From: Pyropia yezoensis
Taxonomy: Eukaryota; Rhodophyta; Bangiophyceae; Bangiales; Bangiaceae
Direction: 5' to 3'
DNA: 64,000 nucleotides
Assembly: GCA_009829735.1 (NCBI GenBank)
Contig: CM020618.1
Coordinates: forward strand, 20,817,346-20,881,345
A program made the translations under genes and the position numbers. This document shows, in pieces, positions 1 through 10,144 of the stretch (within the stretch, counting starts at the first letter, position 1; each line of letters starts with the position of its first letter). The notes beneath the pieces were generated by a model, which was given only the letters and a program-made list of their open reading frames with translations, ran no database searches and had not been told where the DNA came from.

Positions 1-20
1 CATGGACGCCAGGTTAACAG

Positions 21-310
21 TCAGAGTACTGTACCGTGCTCCCCACCTCCACCACTACCGCCGCCAGCGCCGCAGCCGTCATCCCTCCTGCTGTTGGGTA
101 CCCCGTTGGGTGGCGTCGCCGCGCCCAAGCGCACCAGCGTCGATTTGCCGCCACCCGTGGCACCCACAATCACCTCCATCGACGGCCGGCTGACATCGTC
201 GCGGACGTGTGATGCCATATTTTGTCACGGGGCACGCTGCCGCGCCTCTTTGCCCGCTGCCTTCAGGGGCGCCGCCGCAGGGTGCCCGCCGTCACCCTCT
301 CCGCAGGACT
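21..310 (-). pseudogene. Inverted fragment of HBS1-like GTPase gene
   Basis: Read on the minus strand, this stretch matches the P-loop region of the GTPase gene at 4015-6741: a PAAAPLKAAGK-type stretch, then VRDDVSRPS, then the P-loop GATGGGKSTL, then LGAATPP and a Gly/Arg-rich tail. The full gene has LGSLLLGLGAATPP where this copy has only LVRLGAATPP, so about five residues are missing. An in-frame TGA at about 222-224 separates the first part from the P-loop part. The match appears to fade above about position 330, and the left side leaves the window. I read it as a partial inverted duplicate that is no longer coding. The rest of the copy, if any, lies outside the window. Confidence 0.65.
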
Positions 311-1985
311 GGCCCTCGCCACGACGCGCGCGGGCGCTCGCGCAGTGCCTCTTAAACCGGCGTCTCGGAAATCGTGCGAAATCGATGTTTTGGCGTTGCG
401 CGGATCGTTGTGACCCCTCACACAGCATCATTCCTCCCCGTTTTCCCCCCTATCTTTCTGCACAAGCTTGTGTAGCCGCGGCGGGGTCACCGTTGCGAGC
501 CTCCGTCAGTGGGGGTGAAGCGCAACGGCCTGTGCTCCGAGATGGTACCTCTGCCACAAGTAGCGGTGACCCCGAAGATTGTGCACAAGCGCTTCCACAT
601 GGCGAGAGGCAAGCGGCGCGCAAGAGTATGCGCGAATGTCTGCTCAGATCAGCATGCATTGCGGAGGGCAGTGTGCTTCAGGCGTATCTTGCCTTCCCGC
701 GGCGGCTACTGGGCTCACTTATTGGGTTTTGAGCAGTTCTCTGCCAGCTCATTGGATGCCTTCGGGGGTTCTGATACGCAACGCAACAATTACCATCCTA
801 CCAAACAGGCTGCCCAACAAGAGATGCGGCGCGCTTTGTTGACGACTGCAACGCTTGTTGAATTTCTGTGTTGCGCAGAGACCTCCGCAAGCTGTTCATC
901 AAGAAAACGCACTGAATCAGGCGTTGCGCGCGACGTCGGGATAAGGGGCACTGCGCCGGCCTGGGCGTGTCCTTTCCGAGCCGCACCGCGCTGAGGCCAC
1001 TGGTATGCCTACGGCCCGGCGCCACGTATGCATACATGCGTACGCGTATGCGTACGCGTAAGTCTACGCGTGCAGAGAGGCCCACCTACATATTCCGATG
1101 AGGAGCGTCGTCTCGCCCCCTTCCCCCCCCCTCCCTCGCACATTTCCCTTTGCCCTCTTCATACAGCAAGTGAATCCATCTTCAGGCTTTTCACGCAGTT
1201 TTTCCAAACATTTCTTGCGAGCAAGGGTCACGAGGTTCGAGCCGACCTATCGGAAATCGATGACTGCACTGTAAAGTGTCAGGATCGGACGACCGATTTG
1301 GTGTGATCAGCAGGAGCACGCCGTCTCATACAAGGACACCTCCTGATTGGGTGGCGCTTTGGAGCGCCACCCAACGCCCGCCCTCGTCCCGCCGCCGCCT
1401 TGGCTGCAACGGTATCTCGATCTCGAAATTGCTGGCTGCATCGACCGATCCAGGTGACCGACCCCGGCCAAACGCACTTCCAAAGCCACTTTCGTGCGGA
1501 AGCTCCCGATCGCGGTGGTGGTCTCGTCCGCGTGGGGACACGACCCCCAGACTTCAGCTCAACCGCCCTCGCTGCGTGTGTGGCCACGAGGTGATTCGCG
1601 TCACAGACGGGCGCGCCGCACCACCGCCACCCTCCCCCGCCCTGCCGCCGCCACCGCGTCGACCGCTACGCCCTGCCCCGACCGTCGCCTGGTGGCTTTC
1701 CAGGTGTGCGCGTGTGTGTACTGGTGGGGGGGAGGAAGCGTGTGCCGACGTCTGCGACGACCGCCACTAGGCAGTCTTCCTCGCACCTACCCGTCACCCA
1801 CGCTCTCTCCTACCCAGCGTGCCAACTTTCCTGCTTGACCTCGCGTCTGCGTTGACCTCATCCCGCACCTTGCCGTTCATTTCGTCGATTGGGTACGGTG
1901 TCCGTGTGGGTGAGTGAGTGGGCAGGAGTGGTGCCTGTCCATAGTGCGTGACCTCCCCCCGGGCGCTGCTACCCCACGGACTACG
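311..1985. other. Gene-free stretch upstream of ferrochelatase
   Basis: No recognisable protein on either strand. The open frames here are short and have no family resemblance. At 1027-1072 there is a run of alternating purine/pyrimidine built from GTACGC and GCGTAT units, with nested palindromes. The last few hundred bases before 1986 should contain the ferrochelatase promoter and 5' UTR, but no clear TATA-type signal can be picked. Confidence 0.6.
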
Positions 1986-3275
1986 ATGGCGCTCGCCGGC
2001 TTTGTCGGTGCGCCTTTGGCGGGCTCTGCTGCTTCCACCCGGCGGGGTTTGCCCCAGTCCGGTCTTCGATCGATTTGTGGAGCTCGACCGGCGGCGGCGG
2101 CCGCCCCCGCCGCCGCCGCGCGGCTGCGGATGGTGGCGGAGCCGCCGCCTGCAGTGTCGGCCCCGCGCCCAACGGTCGCTGCGGCGGCGGAGCTACAGGA
2201 AGAGCGGACCGCCCCTTTCCGCGGCCGCACCGGCGTTGTGCTGATGAACATTGGCACACCCGCGAGTTTGTCGACCGACGATGTGCGTGAGTACCTGCGG
2301 CAGTTCCTGGGTGACCAGCGGGTGGTAGACCTGCCGCCGATGCTGAAGTGGTTTGTCCTTAACCTGTTCATCTTGCGGACACGCCCGGCCGAGTCGGCTG
2401 AGGCGTATTCGTCGGTGTGGGACGCGGAGCGCGGCAGCCCCCTCCTGTACCATAGCGAAGACCTGGCAGTGAAGCTGCAGGCCCTTCTCGGCGACGGCTT
2501 TGACGTGAAGCTGGGCATGCAATACTGCGAGCCAAACATCGCAACGGTCATGGCCGAGTATAAGCAGGCGGGCGTGGATCGGGTGGTTGTCGTGCCGATG
2601 TACCCTCAGTTTGCGTCGTCCTCGACAGGGGCGGCCATAGAGCTGGTGTACAAGGTTGCTGCCAACGTCTACTCGACGCCCTACCTCCACGTTGTGCCGG
2701 CCTTTTACGACCATCCTGCATACATCAAGTCGTATGGCACGCTTGTGCGGGACGTGATTGGGCAGGGCTGTTCCAAGTTTGACCACCTGATGATGAGCTT
2801 CCACGGCGTCCCAGAGAAGCACTGTACCCAGACCGATGACACGGAGATGTACTGCCATAAGGTGGAAAACTGCTGCTCACAAGTGGTTCTGGCGAACCGC
2901 AACTGCTACCGCGCCCAGTCGTTCGCCACGGCACGGCGGTTGGCCGCGGAGCTAGGCATCCCAGAGGGCAAGTACTCCATCGCCTTCCAGAGCCGACTTT
3001 CCGCGGCCGGGCCCGAGTGGATCAAGCCCTACACCGACCTGGAGTTTGCTCGGCTGGCCAAGGAGGGGGTTCGGAAGCTGGCTGTCGTGGTGCCATCCTT
3101 CACCGTCGACTGCCTCGAGACGCTGGAGGAGATTGGCATCCGGGGAGTGGAAGAGTTTACCGAAGCTGGCGGGGAGGAGCTGACGCTGATCCCTTGCCTC
3201 AACTCAGACGACCAGTGGGCCAAGGGGTTGATTGAGATCATGAAGGACAGCTGCCCAATGGGCACGTTTGAGTAG
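1986..3275 (+). CDS. hemH: Ferrochelatase, bacterial (E. coli-like) type with N-terminal targeting leader
   Basis: Inserts Fe2+ into protoporphyrin IX, the last step of heme synthesis. I start it at the ATG at 1986 (429 aa), because the frame upstream has only a GTG. Residues 1-50 are rich in Ala, Ser, Arg and Pro and end in RLRMVA, which looks like a cleaved organelle leader, probably plastid. The mature part opens with GVVLMNIGTP and REYLRQFLGDQRVVD, then has MYPQFASSSTG. The catalytic His is H273 in SFHGVPEKH, and the conserved Glu is E378 in DCLETLEEIG; FQSRLS is also present. The block GSPLLYHSE and the YPQF..ST pattern fit the proteobacterial branch better than the cyanobacterial/plant one. 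A Cys-rich insert near residues 291-310 (YCHKVENCCS, NRNCYRAQ) is not in the E. coli enzyme. No introns are seen. The enzyme call is firm; the compartment is inferred. Confidence 0.93.
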   Translation: MALAGFVGAPLAGSAASTRRGLPQSGLRSICGARPAAAAAPAAAARLRMVAEPPPAVSAPRPTVAAAAELQEERTAPFRGRTGVVLMNIGTPASLSTDDVREYLRQFLGDQRVVDLPPMLKWFVLNLFILRTRPAESAEAYSSVWDAERGSPLLYHSEDLAVKLQALLGDGFDVKLGMQYCEPNIATVMAEYKQAGVDRVVVVPMYPQFASSSTGAAIELVYKVAANVYSTPYLHVVPAFYDHPAYIKSYGTLVRDVIGQGCSKFDHLMMSFHGVPEKHCTQTDDTEMYCHKVENCCSQVVLANRNCYRAQSFATARRLAAELGIPEGKYSIAFQSRLSAAGPEWIKPYTDLEFARLAKEGVRKLAVVVPSFTVDCLETLEEIGIRGVEEFTEAGGEELTLIPCLNSDDQWAKGLIEIMKDSCPMGTFE

Positions 3276-4014
3276 GGGCAGTAGGGTGTGCGACGTGGTG
3301 CTTTCTTGTGGATGGGGGCCGGCCACAGGCATCACGCTTCTTCAATCCTTTTTGTATCATGGTGCGGGTCGTTTTTGTCGTCTGTGTGCGTTCCCAGGAA
3401 AAGCAACGCGCTGTATCCTCTGGTTCCCGCGCACTGGTTGCGTGCGATCTTTCAGTAGCTACGGCGTGTGCTCCCTGCCGTTCAGTCGGCAAGCTGGAGG
3501 GGCAGGCCTTCGGCCAGGGCGCCCGCCACCTATGCTTCCTGTCTGCGCCCCAAGCACGCGTCCCCTGTCAATGCTGACCAAACAGTTACTTCGAGACGCG
3601 CGTCACGAAGTGTCGCGCCTGCCCACGATGGAGGCCGGCGGTGCAACCTGTTTTGCACCGCGTAGGTATTCTTTGTAGTTTCTCGCGCCTGTGCGTGGGT
3701 GTAGGGACCGCCGTCTGGTCTCCAGCCGTGCGCACGCGTTCCAACGAACTTTGAATATCCCCTGCGCCAATACTTGTGGCTCTGCTTTTCATTTGACACT
3801 GGTGCCACCCGCGCCGCTGGCAATCACGTCAGCAACTGCTTGCACCCTCCACATCCCCCCCGCCCCCGCCAGCACCTGCACCACGCCCATCCGCGGGGCG
3901 CTGCCGCCCCGGGGTGTTTTTGCAAACGACGCCTTGCTCCTTTGCCGCTGCGGCTTCCTTTCCACCTCTCCCCCCCCAGTGAGAGATTTCTCCCCCCCCC
4001 CCGCTTTCCCTCGC
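3276..4014. other. Intergenic stretch between ferrochelatase and the GTPase
   Basis: Holds the ferrochelatase 3' UTR and the 5' region of the next gene. The last 170 bases before the ATG at 4015 are strongly pyrimidine-rich, with several C runs. No separate gene is visible. Confidence 0.55.
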
Positions 4015-6741
4015 ATGGATGATGACTACAGCGACGGGGGCGGCGGCGACGACTATGACGACGTGGGCGCGGGCTGGGACTCGGATGGCGGTCCGCCGCC
4101 ACCGGCCGGGGGGACGGTGGCGGCGGCGGCTCCCCCAATCGCGAGAAATCCATTGCCGGTAGCTGGGCTGGCTGGCATAGCCGACGACATCCTCGATTTC
4201 CCGTTTGGGTCGGCCTGCCAGTCCGACGCAGCTCTCCCTGCTGCGGCCACCGTTGTCGCTACTACCACTACCATTACCACCACCACCACCACTGTCGCCG
4301 CCGCTGCTGCTAGCCTTGCAACGGCTGGGGTGCCCTCCCCCCCCTCGGCGATAGATACAGCGCCTACGTTGACTGCGGCGCGCATCGGGCTGCGTGATCC
4401 GGTGGTCGCCGCTGCAGCGTTGCGGCCGGGCGTGCCGACCAAGGCGTCGGCCTCGGCCAGCCCGTCCAGCCTGGCCCTGCTCCTGGGGGACGACCCAGAC
4501 AGCTCATCCAGCGACAGCAGCGGCAGCAGCGGGGACAACCGGTGGGGTGGCGCCGGCAGCGGCGATGGCGACGGAGCTGACGTCGGCGGGTCCCCCCCTC
4601 TCTGCCTGGACCTCCGCTTCCCCAGTGGTCTCCCCAGTGCCACGGCCGCCTACCTCTTTGCCTTTGACGAGCCCTCCCCCGACCAGCGGGCGGCGGCGCT
4701 CGCCAGCGGCGCGCCAACGAGTGTAGTGCTGCTTCCCAAAAAGGCGGGGGGGCCCATGGGCAAGAGCGGCCTCGGGCCCGCGCCCCGGGCGGGGGGAAGA
4801 GGGGGAGGGAGCGTGGACGACGCCGCCGCCGGCCTCGGCGCGGTGCGGCTCGGGGGGGGCGCGCCCCGGCCGGGCGCCGGCGCGCGTCGTGGCGCGGTGG
4901 GCCTGCGGCCCCGCGAAGAGGGTGGCGGCCCGCGGCCCGCGGCGGCGCCGCTAACGGCAGCGGGCAAGGGTGTGCGGCAGCGCACCCGGCGGCTAAACGT
5001 GGCGGCACTCGTCCGCGACGATGCCAGCCGGCCGTCGGTGGTGGTGCTCGTGGGTGCCACGGGTGGCGGCAAATCGACGCTTTTGGGCTCGTTGCTGCTG
5101 GGCTTGGGCGCGGCGACGCCGCCAAAGGGGGTACCCGGCAGCAGGAGGGGTGGTGGCGGTGGCAGTGGCGACGGTGGTGGCGGCGGCGGTGGTAGGGAGC
5201 AAGGCACCCAGGCACCCCCCCTGGCGTCCAAGAAGAAGAAGCACGCCGCCCGGCGGGGGGGTACGAAAGGCCACCTTGTTGAAGAGCCGTCCCTTTCATG
5301 GCTACTCGATGAAGAGGCAGTTGAACGTCGCAACGGGCGGAGCGTGGACGCTGGCCTCCGCACCGTGACGGTGCCCAGCTCAGGGGAGGTTCTTGCGCTG
5401 CTCGACGCCCCCGGCCACCCCGATTTCGGGCCCGCCCTGGCCTTGGCGGCTGCCCAGGCATCGGCGGCGGTAGTGGTGGTCGACGGCCGGGACGGCGCCG
5501 CTGAGGCAGCGCTGGACGGCGTGCGGGGCTCGACCTCCGAGCACGCCGGCGTGCTCCGCGCACTCGGCGTGACGCACCTGGTCGTGGCGGTCAATGGGCT
5601 GGACGCGGTCGTTGCCCCAGCCGCCCGGTACGACCAGGTGGTTTCGGCCGTGCAGCCGCTGCTGGCTCGCGTCGGCTTTGGATCCACGGCGTCGGCGGCG
5701 GCGGCGGCGCCGTCGACGGCTGCGGAGCGGGCGGCCGCGCCGACCGTGACGTTTGTCCCGTGTTCTGCCCTGTCGGGCGCCAACGTCGTTGCGGCGGCAC
5801 CGGCCGCCGCCGCGGACTGCGACGCGGCCTTCCCGTGGTACACCGGCCCGTCCCTGCTGGCCGCAATCGAGCGCCTGCCTGCCGTGCGGGACGGTGCGGA
5901 CGTGGCCGCCGGGTCGGCCGCGCGCCACCCCACCCGCCTCCTCGTCTATGACTGCACCCGCAGTGCTGCGCTGGGCGCCCTCACCGTCCGGGTACGGGTG
6001 GCGGCGGGATCAGTGGCACCGGGGGACCGGCTGCTGGCGGCGCCGTCCAACCAGGTCCTGACTGTCAAGGGGGTAGAGGACGGGGTGGGCAGGCGCGTCA
6101 AGGGCGCCGCCGTTGCTGGCCAGGCGGGGCTGGTGAGTCTCGGCCTGTCGGGAGGGGTGGCGGGCCTGGCCCTGTCGTCGGCGTTTGTGTTGGGGGACCC
6201 GGCGGCGCCGCCGGTTGTGGCCACCCGCTTTGCCGCGACGCTGCTGATGGCCGCGACCGCGCCCGTACTGCTGCCGGGCGCCCGGGCGGTGGCGGTGCTG
6301 GGCAACGCGGCTGTGGCGGTGGTGGTGGCGCGGCTGGGGTGCGCGCGCCGTGGTGGAGGGGCGGCCGATGCCTCCGCTGCGGCCGGTGACGGCGCAGCCA
6401 CGGCCGGGACGGAGGCTGCGGGGGGCTCGCAGCACCGTCCGCCGGCCCGCCCGCGGATGCTGGTGGCAGGCCAGTCGGCGGCGGTGGTCATCCACACAAC
6501 CGAGTCGCCGGTGGTGCTCGAGACGTACGCAGCGCTCAAGGCGCTCGGCCGCTTTACGCTGCGCGTCGGCACTCGCACGGTCGGGGCGGGGGTGGTCACC
6601 CGCGTGCTCCCCCCCAAGCGACTGCGGTCGCAGCTGGCGGGCGGCGCGTGGCGGCCCATTGTGGATGGAGAGATTGGGGAGGGGCGGGGTGACCCACCCG
6701 CTGGCACCGCTGCCGCTGCTGCCCCCATGGCGACCGCCTAG
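4015..6741 (+). CDS. HBS1-like translational GTPase (eRF3/EF-1alpha family), divergent
   Basis: HBS1 works with Pelota/Dom34 to rescue stalled ribosomes in the cytosol. The start is the ATG at 4015 (908 aa), giving an acidic start MDDDYSDGGGGDDYDD as in HBS1 N-termini. Residues 215-223 (FAFDEPSPD) match the linker motif F.FD.PSPD of HBS1/eRF3 proteins. The G domain follows: P-loop GATGGGKST at 347-355, switch I region VERRNGRSVDAG, G3 DAPGH at 464-468, G4 NGLD at 527-530, and G5 SALSG at 584-588. FPWYTGPSLL matches the W-Y-x-G-P-(S/T)-L of EF-1alpha relatives. Beta-barrel domains II and III follow, ending in TRTVGAGVVTRVL. Two things are odd. The G4 lysine (NKxD) is replaced by Gly, and the switch I Thr by Ser. 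There are also long Ala/Gly/Thr-rich inserts. No introns are seen. An inverted broken piece of it lies at the window start. eRF3 is the alternative call. Confidence 0.8.
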   Translation: MDDDYSDGGGGDDYDDVGAGWDSDGGPPPPAGGTVAAAAPPIARNPLPVAGLAGIADDILDFPFGSACQSDAALPAAATVVATTTTITTTTTTVAAAAASLATAGVPSPPSAIDTAPTLTAARIGLRDPVVAAAALRPGVPTKASASASPSSLALLLGDDPDSSSSDSSGSSGDNRWGGAGSGDGDGADVGGSPPLCLDLRFPSGLPSATAAYLFAFDEPSPDQRAAALASGAPTSVVLLPKKAGGPMGKSGLGPAPRAGGRGGGSVDDAAAGLGAVRLGGGAPRPGAGARRGAVGLRPREEGGGPRPAAAPLTAAGKGVRQRTRRLNVAALVRDDASRPSVVVLVGATGGGKSTLLGSLLLGLGAATPPKGVPGSRRGGGGGSGDGGGGGGGREQGTQAPPLASKKKKHAARRGGTKGHLVEEPSLSWLLDEEAVERRNGRSVDAGLRTVTVPSSGEVLALLDAPGHPDFGPALALAAAQASAAVVVVDGRDGAAEAALDGVRGSTSEHAGVLRALGVTHLVVAVNGLDAVVAPAARYDQVVSAVQPLLARVGFGSTASAAAAAPSTAAERAAAPTVTFVPCSALSGANVVAAAPAAAADCDAAFPWYTGPSLLAAIERLPAVRDGADVAAGSAARHPTRLLVYDCTRSAALGALTVRVRVAAGSVAPGDRLLAAPSNQVLTVKGVEDGVGRRVKGAAVAGQAGLVSLGLSGGVAGLALSSAFVLGDPAAPPVVATRFAATLLMAATAPVLLPGARAVAVLGNAAVAVVVARLGCARRGGGAADASAAAGDGAATAGTEAAGGSQHRPPARPRMLVAGQSAAVVIHTTESPVVLETYAALKALGRFTLRVGTRTVGAGVVTRVLPPKRLRSQLAGGAWRPIVDGEIGEGRGDPPAGTAAAAAPMATA

Positions 6742-7204
6742 CGCGGACAAGCCGTTGGTCGTGGCAGTTTGCGGCTGGTTGGGGAGCGGTTGGGGCAGCG
6801 GTTGGGGGGGGTGAAGCCGTGCAGTGGCAGCAACCTGAGCCCCGCCTGCTACCGCCCACTCGAGGCAAGGCCGTGCAGCGGAAAGGAGGGCGGCAGCACG
6901 CAGTCGTTGAAGTGGCGTCACTCGGAGCACGGCCGCTCACCCAGTGCGAGTGCTACCCATCCCGTTCCGCAAAACTGATACTGTACAGGTTAGCGCTGCT
7001 CTCGACGGGGACCACCAAAAGGGACACAAGAAAAGCAATCACTGAGAAGTATACAACGGGCGAACGGGCTGAATTGACAAAAGAAGCGAGCAACAACCAG
7101 CATCGCGAGGAAGGGAAGCCTGCTACAATATCCACACACGCGACACGCCACCGCACGACAATGAAAAATGAGCGTGCACGGAGGCGCTCACCCCCCCCGC
7201 TTCT
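6742..7204. other. Shared 3' region between two converging genes
   Basis: Lies between the stop of the GTPase gene (+) and the stop of the E2 gene (-). No gene is seen. It is less GC-rich after about 6975, as expected for 3' UTRs. Confidence 0.55.
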
Positions 7205-8488
<1,284 letters not shown>

Positions 8489-9160
8489 GACGACCGTAGC
8501 CACAGAGAAAGACGCAAGCAGGGGCGAGGCGCTCGTCCAGCAACCAGTTGCTCCTGGTAAACGGGAGCCACACGGAACCTGGTCGACGTTGGGGAGCGGT
8601 GTTGGCCAAGGGCAGTGACAGCAAGCAAGGAGGCGCACAGGATGAGTCGCCGCCAATGTTGTGCTGGCGATACAAAATGCCGAATTTAATTACATCCTTC
8701 GCGACACCATAAGGACAACCTAAACATGTCCTCCTTCTTGCTTCATAGTGGGGAAACGGGAAGCAGCGAAAGGAGAAGCACCTGCGCGCATCGGTCAGCT
8801 TCCCCACAGAAAGGAAAAGTCGTCAAGAGAGAGATCGCTCACACTCGCGGTACTAGCACAGGCTCAATGGCCACATAGCTGTGAGAGGCATGGTCATCAA
8901 CATCGGGGGTTCCTCTTGTTCACAGCAACTCGAACAAGGCCACAGTGGCCGTAACACGGCTGCTCTTCTCTTCCCTGAGATTGTACAAGCTTCGCCTACT
9001 AAGAAGCACAAGTCGACGCCACTGCATCTGCGAGGACATCACACCCCACGTTTTTCCCATCGAACGCAGAACCCTCCTCGAGTACTGCGCCAAGTCAGCA
9101 ACGCAGTCCATCCATCTGGGTCCTTCCTGTGCACGGGTAGTTGTACCCAGAGCCAACACC
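8489..9160. other. Intergenic stretch, promoter side of the E2 gene
   Basis: Between the E2 start codon (8488, minus) and the stop of the next minus-strand gene (9161). It should hold the E2 promoter and the downstream gene's 3' UTR. No additional gene or strong signal was seen. Confidence 0.5.
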
Positions 9161-10144
9161 TCAGGCTGTACCCCCCCCGTTCCGCTTGGCTCGCTTCCGC
9201 GGTGTCGTCGAAGCCCCCGCCCCACCGCCACGCCCGCGCTTGCGCGCCTTGACCGCTCGCTTGGGGCGCGCCGTGCCCTTGCCGCCTTCTCCCTTGTTCC
9301 TTTCCGCTTGAGCAATATCTCCATCTGAGCCCGGCGAGCCCAACCCGCCGCCCGCCCCCGCGCTTGCGCCAGCGCGGCCGGCCGAGTAGAGCATCTGATG
9401 ATCTGCCAGGCCATCCTCGTCTTCCTCCCCACTCAGGTGGTTAGCGACGACGTCCTTTTCTTCTTGAGGTACCAGCCAGAGGACCTCGTGGAAGGCGGCA
9501 ACGACGCGCGCGGCGTCTGCGCCCATGTCGACAACGAGAGCGGTGTTGGTTGGCGACCGGACCGAGTTGTAAAGGGTGCCCTTGAGGTCCACCTGGATGC
9601 CCCGACCGCTGGGAGGGGGCAGCGCGCCAAAGCGACCAACTGGCCCCACATCTCCTATCAGGTCCAGGCTAGCATCGGTCGTTGCAGTGAGCACGAGGGA
9701 GCGAGTGTTGGCCGTCGGCCCGAGCAGAGGTAGACTCGTGACGTGCGCCGGCCGCGCCTTTGCCACCCGCCGAACCTTGGTGACCTTGGGTGACCCCGGT
9801 GCGGGGGGGGACGACGATGGCCCATCCGTTGGTGGAAGAACACTGTCATCTGGTGTGTCGGCAGAGGCCACGGCTGGAACAATCGAGTCTGCTTGGCCAC
9901 CGTCTGTGTAGGCCAAAGGCGACAGGCCAGCCACGTCATCCACTCCCTCCCCTGCGGAGAAGGCGTTCCCCCCGTCCGCTTCCATGCCCGGGTGGGTCCA
10001 TGGGGCTGGCTCAGCCCCATCAGCGCCGCCAGGCCACGGAATGTTCTCCAGGGGACAGTCGGCTACATCCGCACTACCCCCATCGTCCATCACAGCTGCG
10101 ACAGCAGCAAGTGGTTCCTTCGGCTTGGCAGCACGGGGGCTCAT
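9161..10144 (-). CDS. BIN4-like DNA-binding protein, probable topoisomerase VI partner
   Basis: A 327-aa protein with ATG at 10144 and stop TGA at 9161-9163. Residues 1-120 are acidic, Pro/Ala-rich and probably disordered. The core at about 148-226 reads RSLVLTATTDASLDLIGDVG, then GPVGRFG, VDLKGTLYNS, TALVVDMG and EVLWLVPQ. From memory this follows the pattern of plant BIN4/MIDGET (DLSGD.GAVGR, LDLKGTIYK, a C-V-V segment, then an amphipathic helix). BIN4 binds DNA in the nucleus and works with the plant-type topoisomerase VI in endoreduplication. The C-terminus (292-323) is very basic, with RPKRAVKARKRGRGGG and TPRKRAKRNGGG, which resemble AT-hook or nuclear localisation sequences. An acidic patch (GEEDEDG) precedes it. 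The family call rests on one short core and was not searched. No introns are evident. Confidence 0.6.
   Translation of the reverse strand: MSPRAAKPKEPLAAVAAVMDDGGSADVADCPLENIPWPGGADGAEPAPWTHPGMEADGGNAFSAGEGVDDVAGLSPLAYTDGGQADSIVPAVASADTPDDSVLPPTDGPSSSPPAPGSPKVTKVRRVAKARPAHVTSLPLLGPTANTRSLVLTATTDASLDLIGDVGPVGRFGALPPPSGRGIQVDLKGTLYNSVRSPTNTALVVDMGADAARVVAAFHEVLWLVPQEEKDVVANHLSGEEDEDGLADHQMLYSAGRAGASAGAGGGLGSPGSDGDIAQAERNKGEGGKGTARPKRAVKARKRGRGGGAGASTTPRKRAKRNGGGTA

Noticed and set aside
1225-1250. GGTTCGAGCC, reminiscent of a tRNA T-loop
   Set aside because: No matching T-stem, anticodon arm or acceptor stem around it.
1914-1985. Ferrochelatase start at the upstream GTG
   Set aside because: Same reason; the ATG at 1986 opens a typical targeting leader.
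4364-5933. Two long minus-strand frames opposite the GTPase gene
   Set aside because: Mirror frames of a GC-rich coding region; the products are Arg/Pro/Ala-rich and match nothing, while the plus strand has clear GTPase motifs.
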